Notes under the pieces: generated by a model
Databases searched by the model: none
Seen by the model: the letters and a program-made list of their open reading frames with translations, nothing else
What the model was told of the DNA's origin: nothing
Program-made: the position numbers and the translations under genes
Shown: positions 19,738 to 28,900 of the stretch, one piece after another
How positions within the stretch are numbered: position 1 is the stretch's first letter
How the letters are laid out: every line of letters starts with the position of its first letter
NCBI RefSeq assembly: GCF_000466965.1
Contig: NZ_BATB01000001.1
Location: 124,001 to 188,000, forward strand
DNA length: 64,000 nucleotides
Direction: 5' to 3'
From: Limimaricola cinnabarinus LL-001
Lineage (GTDB): Bacteria > Pseudomonadota > Alphaproteobacteria > Rhodobacterales > Rhodobacteraceae

Positions 19738-20499
19738 ATGCTCAAGACCCGCATCATTCCCTGTCTCGACGTGGCCGACGGCCGCGTGGTGAAGGGGGTC
19801 AATTTCGTGGACCTGCGCGACGCGGGCGACCCGGTGGACGCCGCGCGCGCCTATGACGCGGCCGGTGCCGACGAGCTGTGCTTTCTCGACATCCACGCCA
19901 CGCATGAAAATCGCGGTACGATGTTCGACCTCGTCCGGCGCACCGCAGAAAGCTGCTACATCCCGCTCACCGTGGGGGGCGGCGTGCGCAGCCATCACGA
20001 CGTGCGCGCGCTCCTGCTCGCGGGGGCCGACAAGGTGAGCTTCAACTCGGCGGCCGTCGCCGACCGCACGGTCGTCACCGAGGCCGCGCAACGCTTCGGC
20101 GCGCAATGCATCGTCGTGGCGATCGACGCCAAGACCGTGGAGCCGGGCCGTTGGGAGATCTTCACCCATGGCGGCCGCAAGCCCACCGGCATCGACGCGG
20201 TCGAATTCGCCACCGATATGGAGCGGCGCGGCGCGGGGGAGATCCTGCTCACATCGATGGATCGCGATGGCACGCGGGCGGGGTTCAACCTGCCGCTCAC
20301 CCGCGCCATCTCGGACGCGGTGGACATCCCGGTGATCGCGAGTGGAGGCGTCGGCACGCTCGACCACCTCGTCGAAGGTGTGACCGAGGGCGGCGCCAGC
20401 GCGGTGCTGGCGGCTTCGATCTTCCATTTCGGCACCTACACCATCGCCGAGGCCAAGGCGCATATGCAGGCCGCCGGCATTCCGATGAGGATGGCATGA
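19738..20499 (+). CDS. hisF: Imidazole glycerol phosphate synthase, cyclase subunit
   Basis: Partner of HisH. It uses ammonia and PRFAR to make imidazole glycerol phosphate and AICAR. It has 253 residues, normal for HisF. The start is [21 protein letters not shown] with the catalytic Asp in CLDV; the second Asp is in LTSMDRDGT. The [10 protein letters not shown] and [12 protein letters not shown] loops bind phosphate. The ATG has AGGAGGG 7 nt upstream. It overlaps hisE by 4 nt, so both are co-translated. Confidence 0.97.
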   Translation: MLKTRIIPCLDVADGRVVKGVNFVDLRDAGDPVDAARAYDAAGADELCFLDIHATHENRGTMFDLVRRTAESCYIPLTVGGGVRSHHDVRALLLAGADKVSFNSAAVADRTVVTEAAQRFGAQCIVVAIDAKTVEPGRWEIFTHGGRKPTGIDAVEFATDMERRGAGEILLTSMDRDGTRAGFNLPLTRAISDAVDIPVIASGGVGTLDHLVEGVTEGGASAVLAASIFHFGTYTIAEAKAHMQAAGIPMRMA

Positions 20500-20807
20500 G
20501 CCTGCATGATCTCGCCGCCACGATTCTCGCCCGCCGCGGCGCCGACCCCGAGACCAGCTGGACCGCCAAGCTTTTGGCCAAAGGCCCCGAGAAATGCGCC
20601 GAGAAATTCGGCGAGGAGGCGGTCGAGGCGATCATCGAGGCGGTGAAGGGCGACCGTCAAAAGCTCGCTTCCGAGGCCGCCGACGCGCTCTATCACCTGC
20701 TGGTGATGTGCGCCGCGCGCGACGTGACGCTCGACGACATCGAGGCCGAACTGGCCCGGCGCGAGGGCCGCTCGGGACTGGACGAAAAGGCGGCACGGCC
20801 GCGCTGA
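20496..20807 (+). CDS. hisE: Phosphoribosyl-ATP pyrophosphatase
   Basis: Second step of histidine synthesis. It has 103 residues, fitting a stand-alone HisE not fused to HisI. The MazG-like motif [14 protein letters not shown], with its metal-binding Glu residues, and [13 protein letters not shown] are both visible. The ATG overlaps the hisF stop. A strong hairpin follows. No hisI, hisG, hisZ, hisC or hisD is in this window. Confidence 0.95.
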   Translation: MSLHDLAATILARRGADPETSWTAKLLAKGPEKCAEKFGEEAVEAIIEAVKGDRQKLASEAADALYHLLVMCAARDVTLDDIEAELARREGRSGLDEKAARPR

Positions 20808-20814
20808 TCGTCAT

Positions 20815-20845
20815 GGCCCCGCCGCCGTGCCACGACGGCGGGGCC
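20815..20845. terminator. Hairpin after hisE
   Basis: A 10-bp stem GGCCCCGCCG / CGGCGGGGCC with an 11-nt loop, between convergent hisE and the AhpD-like gene. The U run is weak, and it could serve both directions. Confidence 0.7.
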
Positions 20846-20862
20846 TATCAAGCGTCGTCGGT

Positions 20863-21426
20863 TCAGGCGGCCTTGTCGGCAGGGCTCCATGCGAACTTCT
20901 GGAACGGCTTGTCCACCGGCGTGTCGGCGAGGTGGTTGGTGTAATTCGACATGATCTTCTGGCTGTAGCCGAGGATCACTTCGAGGATCTGGCGTTTGGT
21001 GAAGCCCGCGTCGAGGAAGGCCTGCACTGAGGCGTCATCCACGTTGCCGTGACCTCGCACCAGCTTCAGCGTGAAGTCACGCAGCGCTTCGAGTCGGGCG
21101 TTGGGCAGCGGCGTGCCATCGCGCAGGGCATCGGTGATCGCGTCGTCCACGCCCATGCTCTTGGCGATGCCGGTATGGGCCGGGACGCAGTAATGGCAGG
21201 CATTCTCGACGTTCACGGTCTGCCACACGACGGTAAGCTCATCCTTGTCGAAGCTCGAATTCATGAAAAGCTCGTGCACGCGCTGGTAGGCGTCGAGCAG
21301 ACCGGGGGCCTCGGCCATGACGGCGTGCAGGCCGGGAACCATGCCGAAGGCGGCGCGCGACTTGGCGAGCAGCGGCTTGCTCTCTTCGGGGGCGGTGGTT
21401 TCGTCGTGCAGGGTGAAGGTCGTCAT
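20863..21426 (-). CDS. AhpD-like / carboxymuconolactone decarboxylase family protein
   Basis: A helical, 187-residue protein of the peroxidase-related CMD/AhpD family. The redox-type motif CHYC with a downstream His (CHYCVPAH, about residues 78-85) fits the AhpD active site. Start ATG 21426 has GGAG upstream. It faces a tetR gene, and two tandem palindromes lie 60-100 bp upstream, so it is probably repressed by that regulator. Members often act on peroxides or quinones. The substrate is unknown. Confidence 0.85.
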   Translation of the reverse strand: MTTFTLHDETTAPEESKPLLAKSRAAFGMVPGLHAVMAEAPGLLDAYQRVHELFMNSSFDKDELTVVWQTVNVENACHYCVPAHTGIAKSMGVDDAITDALRDGTPLPNARLEALRDFTLKLVRGHGNVDDASVQAFLDAGFTKRQILEVILGYSQKIMSNYTNHLADTPVDKPFQKFAWSPADKAA

Positions 21427-21485
21427 GGAAAACTCCGTAGGGTCGGGGGGCGTCTGGGCCCAGGATACCGCAACAGATAGCTGAT

Positions 21486-21525
21486 TTGAGTGATCACTCA
21501 ATGCTTGATTTGAGCGATCACTCAA
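21486..21525. promoter_or_regulatory. Tandem TetR-type operators
   Basis: Two palindromes with 24-bp spacing: TTGAGTGATCACTCAA (21486-21501, perfect) and TTGAGCGATCACTCAA (21510-21525, one mismatch). They lie between the divergent AhpD-like and tetR genes. The spacing is about 2.3 helical turns. TetR proteins often control their own gene and the neighbour this way. Confidence 0.85.
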
Positions 21526-21590
21526 TTTTGAGCATTCGCTTTTGCGGGAAGGACGGGACATTCGCCCCGCCCTCCCCTATCTTTCGCTGT

Positions 21591-22211
21591 ATGACACGAG
21601 CCCGACCCTATGACCGCAATGTGGCGTTGGACGCCGCGCTGAGCCTGTTCTGGCGCAAGGGCTATCACGCGACCTCGCTGAAGGATCTCGAAGTGGCGCT
21701 GCGGATGAAGCCCGGCAGCATCTATGCCGCCTTCGACAGCAAGCACGCGCTCTACCTGTCGGTGCTCGAACGTTATTTCCTGCGGACCCGGGATGAACTC
21801 AGGACGCTGCGCGACGGCTCCGGCCCTGTGCTCAAAGGCTTGGCCGAGCATCTGCGAGGCGTGGCGCGACGCGAGGCGCATGATCCCGGTCGCAGCGCCT
21901 GCATGCTGGTGCGCACGATGCTCGACGCCACGGCTGGCGAAGCCGAACTTGGTGCCCGGGCGCGCTCATATCTCGACGCGATCCGCGACGAGATCGAGGC
22001 GGCGTTCCGGCAGGCGCGGGCTGATGGAGAACTGCCCGACCAAGCCGATACCGCTTTGCTGGCCCAGCGCTACCAGTCAAACATGACCGCCTTGCGGATC
22101 GAGGCGCATCGCGGCCTCGGGGATGCGGCACTGATCGGGCTGGCGGAACAGATGGCGCAGGAAATCGAAGCGCTCGGTTCTGGGCGCCTTGCCTCCCCGC
22201 CCAAGGCATAA
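21591..22211 (+). CDS. TetR-family transcriptional regulator
   Basis: A 206-residue regulator. The N-terminal HTH is YHATSLKDLEVALRMKPGSIYAAFDSK (about 27-53), which is the pattern of the AcuR/YbiH-like subgroup that often controls reductases or electrophile detoxification. The C-terminal helical domain would bind the ligand. ATG 21591 was chosen because an earlier in-frame start would read through the operators; no clear Shine-Dalgarno is visible. It is divergent from the AhpD-like gene, its most likely target. Confidence 0.85.
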   Translation: MTRARPYDRNVALDAALSLFWRKGYHATSLKDLEVALRMKPGSIYAAFDSKHALYLSVLERYFLRTRDELRTLRDGSGPVLKGLAEHLRGVARREAHDPGRSACMLVRTMLDATAGEAELGARARSYLDAIRDEIEAAFRQARADGELPDQADTALLAQRYQSNMTALRIEAHRGLGDAALIGLAEQMAQEIEALGSGRLASPPKA

Positions 22212-22217
22212 ACCAAT

Positions 22218-22246
22218 AAAAAAAAGCCCGGGCATGGCCCGGGCTT
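22218..22246 (-). terminator. Strong rho-independent terminator (minus strand)
   Basis: On the minus strand AAGCCCGGGC-CAT-GCCCGGGCTT is followed by a run of eight T. It ends transcription coming from rlmB, 138 nt beyond its stop, and may also block read-through from tetR. Confidence 0.9.
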
Positions 22247-22306
22247 CAAGGTGTGGAACGAGGGACAGTGAAATGAAACGCATATGTTCCAGATACGCGC
22301 ATCTAT
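22218..22306 (-). ncRNA. Possible small RNA in the rlmB 3' region
   Basis: Between the rlmB stop and its terminator is about 140 bp without a gene. A -10-like TAAGAT (22318-22313, minus strand) lies 7 nt before a possible start and gives a transcript of about 90 nt that ends in the strong terminator. The -35 region (CTTCTT) is weak. Within it are a near-palindrome AGATGCGCGTATCT and two GTTTCAT copies. It could equally be a plain 3' UTR. Confidence 0.25.
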
Positions 22307-22383
22307 GAAACGATCTTACCTCGATTTGGTTCCCGAAGAAGCTGCACTCCCAGAGTTGTGAAGCACGCGTCAACTGTCGTGTC

Positions 22384-23184
22384 TCAGCTGCGCAACTGTC
22401 CCCGCGCCGCATAAAGCGCCACGGCCGCGGCGTTCGAGACATTGAGCGAGCCGAAGCCGCCGGCGGCATCGATCCGCACCAACGCGTCGCAGGTCTCGCG
22501 CGTCCGTTCCCGCAGCCCCGGCCCTTCCGCTCCGAGCACCAGCGCCACGGGCCGGTCGCGCTTGCCTTCGAGCGCGTCCTCGATCGAGGTTTCGGCCTCG
22601 CCTGCCAGACCCAGCACGAGATAACCCATCTCCTTGAGACGGCCCATGGTGTCGGCGAGGTTGCGCACCCGCAGGTAGGGTTGCCGTTCCAGCGCGCCGG
22701 ACGCGGTCTTGGCCAGCGCCCCGGTTTCCGGCGCGGAATGCCTCTGCACCCCGATCACCGCAAGGGCGCCGAACACCTCCGAAGAGCGCAGGATCGCGCC
22801 GACATTGTGCGGATCAGTCACCCGATCAAGCAGCAGCAGCCGCGCCGGACCGGCCTTGTCGCCGCGGTCGCCGCCCAGCGCCACGTCGTCGAGCGAGCCC
22901 CAGTCGAGCGGCTTCACTTCCAGCGCCGCCCCCTGATGCACCGAGTCGGGGTCGATGGGGGCGGCGAACTTGCGCGGGTCCGAGATCTCGGGCTCCATGC
23001 CGCTTGCCGCGATGGCGTCCTCGAGCTTGGATTGCGCGTTCAGCGTCACCACGAGGCGCAGCCGTTCGCGGCGCGGGTTCAAAAGGGCGTCGCGGACCGC
23101 GTGCAGGCCGAAGAGCCAGACCGTCTCGGCGGCCGAGGCGCGCTTGGACTGTTCCTTCTCGATCACCCATTTCGGCTTTTTCAT
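22384..23184 (-). CDS. rlmB: 23S rRNA (guanosine-2'-O-)-methyltransferase RlmB
   Basis: SpoU-family enzyme that methylates the ribose of G2251 in 23S rRNA in E. coli. It has 266 residues: a substrate-binding N-terminal part (about 25-100, WLFGLHAVRDALLNPRR) and a C-terminal SPOUT knot. SpoU motifs 1-3 are visible as DPHNVGAILRSS, LGAEGPGL and SLNVSNAAAVALY. The start ATG at 23184 (MKKPKWVIEKEQSK) is preceded by a GGAGAG-like site. It is divergent from a tRNA-Tyr gene, an arrangement I recall from other alphaproteobacteria. Confidence 0.93.
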   Translation of the reverse strand: MKKPKWVIEKEQSKRASAAETVWLFGLHAVRDALLNPRRERLRLVVTLNAQSKLEDAIAASGMEPEISDPRKFAAPIDPDSVHQGAALEVKPLDWGSLDDVALGGDRGDKAGPARLLLLDRVTDPHNVGAILRSSEVFGALAVIGVQRHSAPETGALAKTASGALERQPYLRVRNLADTMGRLKEMGYLVLGLAGEAETSIEDALEGKRDRPVALVLGAEGPGLRERTRETCDALVRIDAAGGFGSLNVSNAAAVALYAARGQLRS

Positions 23185-23290
23185 GACGCTCTCCGCTTGG
23201 CTCAGGCCCCGCCTGCTTGCGCGTTCGCGTCTGCGAAGTCCAGCCGAAGCGCCGCGCGTGCCGCGCCGTCGCGGAAGCCGGATTTTGAGG

Positions 23291-23319
23291 TTGACGCCCT
23301 CAAGCCCAGCGCCTATTCC
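23291..23319 (+). promoter_or_regulatory. Promoter of tRNA-Tyr
   Basis: TTGACG (23291-23296), 17-bp spacer, TATTCC (23314-23319), about 30 nt before the tRNA. A dyad TTGAGG / CCTCAA (23285-23302) overlaps the -35 box. Confidence 0.55.
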
Positions 23320-23349
23320 CGCTCTCGCACCGGGTCGAGGCCCGGCTGC

Positions 23350-23432
23350 GGGCGACGAGCTGCAAGGTGCGGCAGCGGACTGTAACTCCGCCGGGGAGAC
23401 CCACGCCTGGTTCGATTCGCAGTCGCCCACCA
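23350..23432 (+). tRNA. tRNA-Tyr (GTA), imperfect T-arm
   Basis: Type II tRNA of 83 nt. Acceptor GGGCGAC pairs fully with GTCGCCC, then A and CCA. Anticodon stem GCGGA/TCCGC holds loop CTGTAAC with anticodon GTA. The long variable arm GGG-GAGA-CCC is as expected for Tyr. Departures: base 8 reads G instead of U, and between the TTCGATT loop and the discriminator there are 11 bases where 12 are needed, so the T-stem does not pair. One missing base, as seen in many genes here, could explain the latter. The 333-bp gap between rlmB and the next gene holds this and its promoter only. Confidence 0.65.
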
Positions 23433-23517
23433 CTCCCCCCCTTTTCCGCGTTGGTGGTTTGACCGCCTCCGGGAGCCTGCCTAGGGTCGTTCGGATCGGG
23501 CGGCCCGGGGGGCATGG

Positions 23518-24495
23518 ATGCGGCCATTCAACATCGTCATCATCGGCCAGTCGGGCCGGATCGAGGCCGAGGCGCTCCTGCTCGCAGCCTCGCTGCGCGC
23601 CCACGCCCCGGGATTCGCCGGACGCCTCTTCGTGGCCGAGCCACAGCCCGGACCGCTCTGGCCAGAGGATCCGAGGATGAGCGCCGAAGGACGCGCCATG
23701 CTCAAGGAGATGGGCGCGGAAATCCTGCCCTTCGAAAGCCGCCACTTCGGCGCCGCCTATCCGCAGGGCAACAAGATCGAGGCGCTCATCGCCCTGCCCG
23801 CCGCGCCGTTCCTGTTTCTCGACAGCGATACGCTGGTACTCAGCGAGATCGGCGCGCTGCCGATCGATACTTCGCCCCCCGCTGCTTCGATGCGGCGCGA
23901 GGGGACATGGCCGGTCGCGGAGCTGTACTGGCCCGGCTATACCGCGTGTTGGCGTGCGCTCTACGACCGCTTCGGGCTCGAGTTCGAAAGCTCGCTCGAC
24001 CTGTCATGGCCCGACGAGTTCTGGAAGCGCTATCTCTATTTCAATGCGGGTTGGTTCTGCGGTCCGGACGCGCAGGCCTTCGGCACGCGTTTCATGGAAT
24101 ACGCCGTGGCGATCCGCGACGACCCGCCGTCCGAAGTGGCGCTGCAGCCCTTAGACCCATGGCTCGATCAGGTGGCGTTGCCGCTGGTCATCCACAGTCT
24201 TGGCGGCGGCCGTCCGGGCCCCGCTTTCGATGGGCTCGACGGTGCGATCACCTGCCATTACCGCACCTTCCCGCTGCTCTATGCACGCGAGGGGGACCGG
24301 GTAGTCGAGGCACTGGAACAGGTCGCCGCGCCGAACCGGCTCAAGAAGCTGCTGAAACGCTACGAGCCGATCCGGCGGATGGTCTATCAAGGTCGCGGCG
24401 CCAAGGTCCGCGCGCTGTTCGACCGCGCCGCCCTTCCTGCCAAGGAAAAGGAAATCCGAACCATCCTGCGCGCCCGCGGGTTCTGGATGAGGTGA
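23518..24495 (+). CDS. Glycosyltransferase-like protein of unknown substrate
   Basis: A 325-residue soluble protein. FLFLDSDTLVL at about residues 100-110 holds a DSD motif like the metal-binding DxD of GT-A fold glycosyltransferases. Further on are FNAGWFCG and CHYRTFPLL, as in GT8-like enzymes. The C-terminal 80 residues are basic. I do not recognise the exact family. ATG 23518 was chosen; the ATG at 23514 is out of frame. It is followed by a DUF421 gene after 25 nt and may share its transcript. Confidence 0.6.
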   Translation: MRPFNIVIIGQSGRIEAEALLLAASLRAHAPGFAGRLFVAEPQPGPLWPEDPRMSAEGRAMLKEMGAEILPFESRHFGAAYPQGNKIEALIALPAAPFLFLDSDTLVLSEIGALPIDTSPPAASMRREGTWPVAELYWPGYTACWRALYDRFGLEFESSLDLSWPDEFWKRYLYFNAGWFCGPDAQAFGTRFMEYAVAIRDDPPSEVALQPLDPWLDQVALPLVIHSLGGGRPGPAFDGLDGAITCHYRTFPLLYAREGDRVVEALEQVAAPNRLKKLLKRYEPIRRMVYQGRGAKVRALFDRAALPAKEKEIRTILRARGFWMR

Positions 24496-24520
24496 CACCA
24501 CGACATCGAGGGAGCCCGTG

Positions 24521-25051
24521 ATGACCCAAGACATGCTGTTTCAAGGCTGGAGTGGCCTGCTGCGGACCCTGATCGTCGGAACGCTGGCCTATATCGGGCT
24601 TGTCACCTTTCTTAGGATCTCGGGCAAGCGGACGCTGGCCAAGCTCAACGCCTTCGACCTCGTGGTCACTGTGGCGATCGGCTCGACTCTGGCGACGATC
24701 CTGCTATCGAAGAGCGTGGCGCTGGCCGAAGGCTTCACTGCTTTTGCCCTGCTGATCGGGCTGCAATATCTCGTGACGACGGGATCGGTGATGTGGCCGC
24801 GCTTTGCCCGTACTGTCCGGTCCGAGCCGCGGCTGGTGATGCACAAGGGCGAGTTCCTGCACGACGCCCTGCGCCGCGAGCGGGTCACCGAGGAGGAACT
24901 GCTTTCAGTGATCCGCAACAACGGCAGCGCGGCCCCCGATGAGATCGCAGCCGTGGTGCTCGAAAGCGACGGCTCCTTCAGCGTGATCCCCAAGCCCGAG
25001 GGCGGCGACACGGCGAACTTCGCCAGCGCCGACCTGCCGGGCCGGGGGTGA
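24521..25051 (+). CDS. DUF421 (YetF-like) membrane protein
   Basis: 176 residues. Three hydrophobic segments (about 15-35, 45-65, 70-90) are followed by the soluble DUF421 core: LVMHKGEFLHDALRRERVTEEELLSVIRNNG and AAVVLESDGSFSVIPK. YetF/YcaP proteins form inner-membrane assemblies, and YetF has been linked to spore envelopes in Bacillus; no enzymatic role is known. ATG 24521 has GAGGGAG upstream; a GTG immediately before it is an alternative. Confidence 0.85.
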   Translation: MTQDMLFQGWSGLLRTLIVGTLAYIGLVTFLRISGKRTLAKLNAFDLVVTVAIGSTLATILLSKSVALAEGFTAFALLIGLQYLVTTGSVMWPRFARTVRSEPRLVMHKGEFLHDALRRERVTEEELLSVIRNNGSAAPDEIAAVVLESDGSFSVIPKPEGGDTANFASADLPGRG

Positions 25052-25056
25052 GCGGC

Positions 25057-25761
25057 TCACTCGATCGCGTAGACGAGGCTGACCCCGGCGGAGACCTCGA
25101 CCTCGCCCTGTGCGATCGGCACGCCCGAATCGGCGGCCATGCGCATCTGCATCAACGGCTGCGGCCCGAGATTCACTCCGGTTTCCGACAGCGTCAGGAT
25201 CTCGCCCAGTTCCACCCCGGCGGCTTCGGCATAGAGTGCTGCGCGAGACATGGCGTCGGCCACGGCGGCACGGCGGGCCTCGTCATGGGCGGCCGCCTGA
25301 TCGGCAAGGGCGAACTCGATCCCTTCGAGCCGGTTCGCCCCCTCGCCCACCGCCGCGTCGAGCACGGCGCCCAGCTCATCGAGATCGGTCACGCGCAACT
25401 CGACCATCGTGGTTGCCACGAAACCGACGGGCTCGGACTGCCCGTCGCGCATCCGGGAATAGTCCCTGTCAAGGCTGAGCTGGCCAGTCTGGACGTTTTG
25501 CGGCGCGATGCCCGTCTGCGTCAGGCGTTCGAGCACATGCGCCATCGCCGCGTTCATCGCGTCGAGCGCCGCCCGGGCGGTTTCGGCGGTCTCGCTCACC
25601 CCGAGGCGGATGCGGGCCATCTCGGGTGCGGCGCGCACATGTCCTTCGCCGGTGACGACGATGCTGCGGGGCACGGCAATGGTCGATTGCGGCGATTGGG
25701 CCAGCGCCGGAGCGGCGAGGCCGATGGCGAGGGCAAGGACGGTGAGGCGGGCGTGTTTCAT
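25057..25761 (-). CDS. Periplasmic SIMPL-domain (DUF541) protein
   Basis: A 234-residue exported protein. The signal peptide is MKHARLTVLALAIGLAAPALA. The SIMPL domain follows, with the family's VTGEGHVRAAPEMARIRLGV start, the mid LSLDRDYS segment and a C-terminal VEVSAGVSLVYAIE. Family members (BP26/OMP28, YggE) form periplasmic rings and have been tied to oxidative stress and immunogenicity; the mechanism is unknown. It converges on the DUF421 gene with a 5-nt gap. Confidence 0.87.
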   Translation of the reverse strand: MKHARLTVLALAIGLAAPALAQSPQSTIAVPRSIVVTGEGHVRAAPEMARIRLGVSETAETARAALDAMNAAMAHVLERLTQTGIAPQNVQTGQLSLDRDYSRMRDGQSEPVGFVATTMVELRVTDLDELGAVLDAAVGEGANRLEGIEFALADQAAAHDEARRAAVADAMSRAALYAEAAGVELGEILTLSETGVNLGPQPLMQMRMAADSGVPIAQGEVEVSAGVSLVYAIE

Positions 25762-25931
25762 CAGATCCTCCTGCGTTGGCGCGCATCGAACGCCTCGCCG
25801 AGGCAGGACGCAAGGGAGAGGCGATCACAACCATGGGGCAGCGGCTTGCGCGCGCGGAAAGCTGCCTGCAAAATGCCGCCTGACTGGCGCGTCTGTTCCC
25901 GGACCCCGCCCGTGATGCTAAGGCCTGCCGC

Positions 25932-28825
25932 ATGATACCCAACTTCGCCCTGTCGCTCTCGCTCGAGGGCCTTAGACTTCTGCACCGCGGCCCGGATGGC
26001 TGGAGCCGCGTCGGAGAGGTGCCGCTCGACAGCGCCGATCTGGCGGGCGACCTGTCGCGGCTGCGCGAACGCGCCCGCGATCTGGCGCCCGAGGGAATGC
26101 GCACCAAGCTGCTCATCCCCAACGACCAGATTCGCTACCTCGCGCTCGAGGGTGAACGCGGGGCGGACGAGGTGGCGACTGCACTCGAAGGGGCGACCCC
26201 CTATCCGGCGCACGAACTGGTGATCGACTATGTGATCCGCGACGGGCGCACCCATGTTGCGGCTGTCGCGCGCGAAACGCTGGACGAGGCCGAAAGCTTC
26301 GCTCGGGAACACGCGTTCGATCCCGTCGGCTTTGCCGCCGTTCCCTCGACCGACGGGTTTCCCGGCGAGCCGGTGTTCGGCGCGGTTTCGGGCCTCGACG
26401 CGCCGATCGCACGAGACGACGCACCGGTGCGCGAAAGCGCGGTACGACCGGAGGTCGAGACCGCCCCTCCCGCTCCCGAGGACCAGTTGATGTCTGACCG
26501 GGAGGCGGAGCCGGTCGGTGCAGCCCTGCCCGAACAGGTTCCCTCGGAAGACATGCTGCCCGACGAGACCTTGGTTGAAGACGCGGAAGTCATGCCGGAG
26601 CAAGGCGCGCCACTGCCACAACCCGCCCCTGTCGACGACCTCGAACCGGCGGCACCGCTCGATCCCGATACGCACGTCGCCGCCCCGATTCCGGCCCATT
26701 CGGATGACGAGACCCAAACGGCGCCCGCAATGCCCGAAGACGCGGATGAGGAGTTGTTCGACACGCCTGCGCCCCGTCGCCCCACGCCGTTGCCGCAGGC
26801 TGGCGCACCGGTGATGCCGGACCTGCCGATGCCCGCCCCCGACACCGATGACGCACCCGAGCCTGTCGCGGAGACCGACACGCCCCCGCGCCCCGCGCCG
26901 CCGCCCGCCACTCCGTCGCTGCCGCCGCAGGGCGCCGAGCCCGCGGCGTCGGATGCCGAGACCGACCCGGCTCTGGCCACGCGCCGGATCATGCCCCCTG
27001 CGATGCCGCGGCCGGGCGCGCCGCCCGCCGCGATGCCGGCCCTGCCTCCCGCAGAGGCCGACGCGTCCGAAGATGCGGAGGCCACGGCACTTGCCGCCGG
27101 GGCGGCACTCGCGGCCCCGGCTGAGCCGGTGGAGCCCGTTCGCCCTGCCTCCCCTCCCGGTAGCCCACGCGCCGCCAACCGGTTCGACCGCGCCAGCGAA
27201 CGCGAGCGCATGACCGTGTTCGGCGCGCGTCGTGCCACTCCGCCCGGCCGGTCAAACCGTCTTGCCCTGATCGCCGCCTTCGTCGCGCTGGCGCTGCTCG
27301 CGGCTCTAGCGGGGCTGTGGATGCGCGGCGATGAGCAGGACCCGCAAGCTGGATTGCTGCGCGATACCGGCGCCGAGATCGACACCGTGACCGAAGCCGG
27401 GCCCGAAGCCGAGGCGGCAGGCGCCTCTGAGGACGGCCCGACCGAACTTGCCGCCGTCGCGGCGCCGCTGCCCGACTACGACGACTACCCGGCTCCAACC
27501 GTGACGCCCGGCACGACCGCCAGCCCGGCCGAGGCCGAGCGCATCTATGCCGCGACAGGCGTGTGGTTGCGCGCCCCTCGCCTACCGCTGACGCCGCGCG
27601 CCGAGGCGCTGGGCGATCCCATCCCCGCCGAGACCGAACCCACCCGAGTGGCCGCGCTGGCCGCCGCGCCGAGGCTGGCCGTGGCAGCACCCGATGGCGG
27701 TCTCTCCGCGCAGTTGGATCCGCCGCCTGCCGGTAGCGTCTTCGACCGCGATGCGCGGGGCTTTATCGCCGCGACTGCCGAAGGCACTCTGACGCCGCAA
27801 GGCCTCGTCATCTATGCCGGCCCGCCCCCCATCGTGCCACCCGCGCGTCCCGGCACACCGATCCCGGTAGACGTTCCCGAGGAAACGCCCGCCGCCCTCG
27901 AAAGCCCGGCGGGCGAGGACGTCACGATCGTGATCCCCGAGATCCCTGCGCGTCCGCAGGAGGCGGAAGTGGCCGAAGGCTGGATGTCCGGACCGAGCCG
28001 CCCCCGGTCGTGCCCCCGACCCGTCCCGGTACCGTCGCGCCGCAACAGGATGCCCAAGACGACGGCGACTCCGACACGGCGGAAGAGGCCACTTCGGTAG
28101 TCTCGCCGGGCGGCATCGCGCTCGACGCCTTGCGCCCCGAACCTCGCCCGCGGGACGGCCTCGTCCCCGAGGCACAAGCCGAGACTGCAGACATCCAAGA
28201 GCCCCTCGTGGCCTATGCCGGACCCCGGCCGCCGCCGCGGCCCGAGGGTCTTGCGCCCGACGCCCAGATTCAGGTCGACGAGGCCGCCGACGCGCAGGCC
28301 AGTGCGCTGGCGCAGGCCGTGGGAGAGGCCCCCGAAGCGCCGCCCGTGCGCGCCACCGTGGCCGATGCGCTGGCGTCGCTGATGGCGGGCGCGCCTGATC
28401 CGCTTGCCAATGCCACAGCCTCGGCCGTGCCGACCGCGCGCCGCCCGGATTCGCGACCGCGCAACTTCGACCGCGTCGTCGCGCAAACCCGCTCCCGTGT
28501 GGCAACGGCAGCCCCCGCGGCCCGGGCCCCCGCCAGCGCACCGCAGGCCGTCTCCGGTGCCACGGTCGCGCCGGATGGTCCCGTGCCCGGCAGCGTCGCC
28601 AGCGCCGCGACACTGGACGGCGCCATCAATCTGCGCGACATCAACCTCATCGGTGTCTATGGCAAGCCAGGAGCGCGCCGCGCCCTGGTCCGGCTCGACA
28701 ACGGACGCTACCTGCGCGTTGGCATCGGCGATACGCTTGATGGCGGTCAGGTCTCGGCAATCGGCGACGATGTGCTGAACTACGTCAAGCGCGGTCGCAC
28801 GCTGGTCCTGCAGATCCCCGACTGA
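25932..28825 (+). CDS. Large Pro-rich bitopic protein with PilM/GspL-like N-terminus and PilP/GspC-like C-terminus, apparent frameshift
   Basis: About 964 residues if one base is restored near 27990. Residues 1-145 (SLSLEGLRLLHRGPDGWSRV, TPYPAHELVIDY, VAAVARETLDEA) resemble the actin-like cytoplasmic part of GspL/PilM. A Pro/Ala/Asp-rich linker follows to about 440, one membrane helix lies at about 444-463, then comes a second long Pro-rich region. Residues about 896-964 (INLIGVYGKPGARRALVRL, GDTLDGGQVSAIG) look like the beta-rich domain of PilP/GspC. Both domain calls are by eye. No other secretion or pilus gene is near. Such proteins are sometimes mis-annotated as translation initiation factor IF-2 because of the linker. 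Confidence 0.65.
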
Positions 28826-28900
28826 GGACCCTGCGTTCGCGGCACCCTTCCTGCGGAACGCCACGTTGCCTTTGCGGCGTTCAGAGGCGATAGCAACAGG

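Noticed and set aside
25932-28825. Translation initiation factor IF-2 based on the Pro/Ala-rich linker
   Set aside because: No GTPase motifs at all; the resemblance is low-complexity only.
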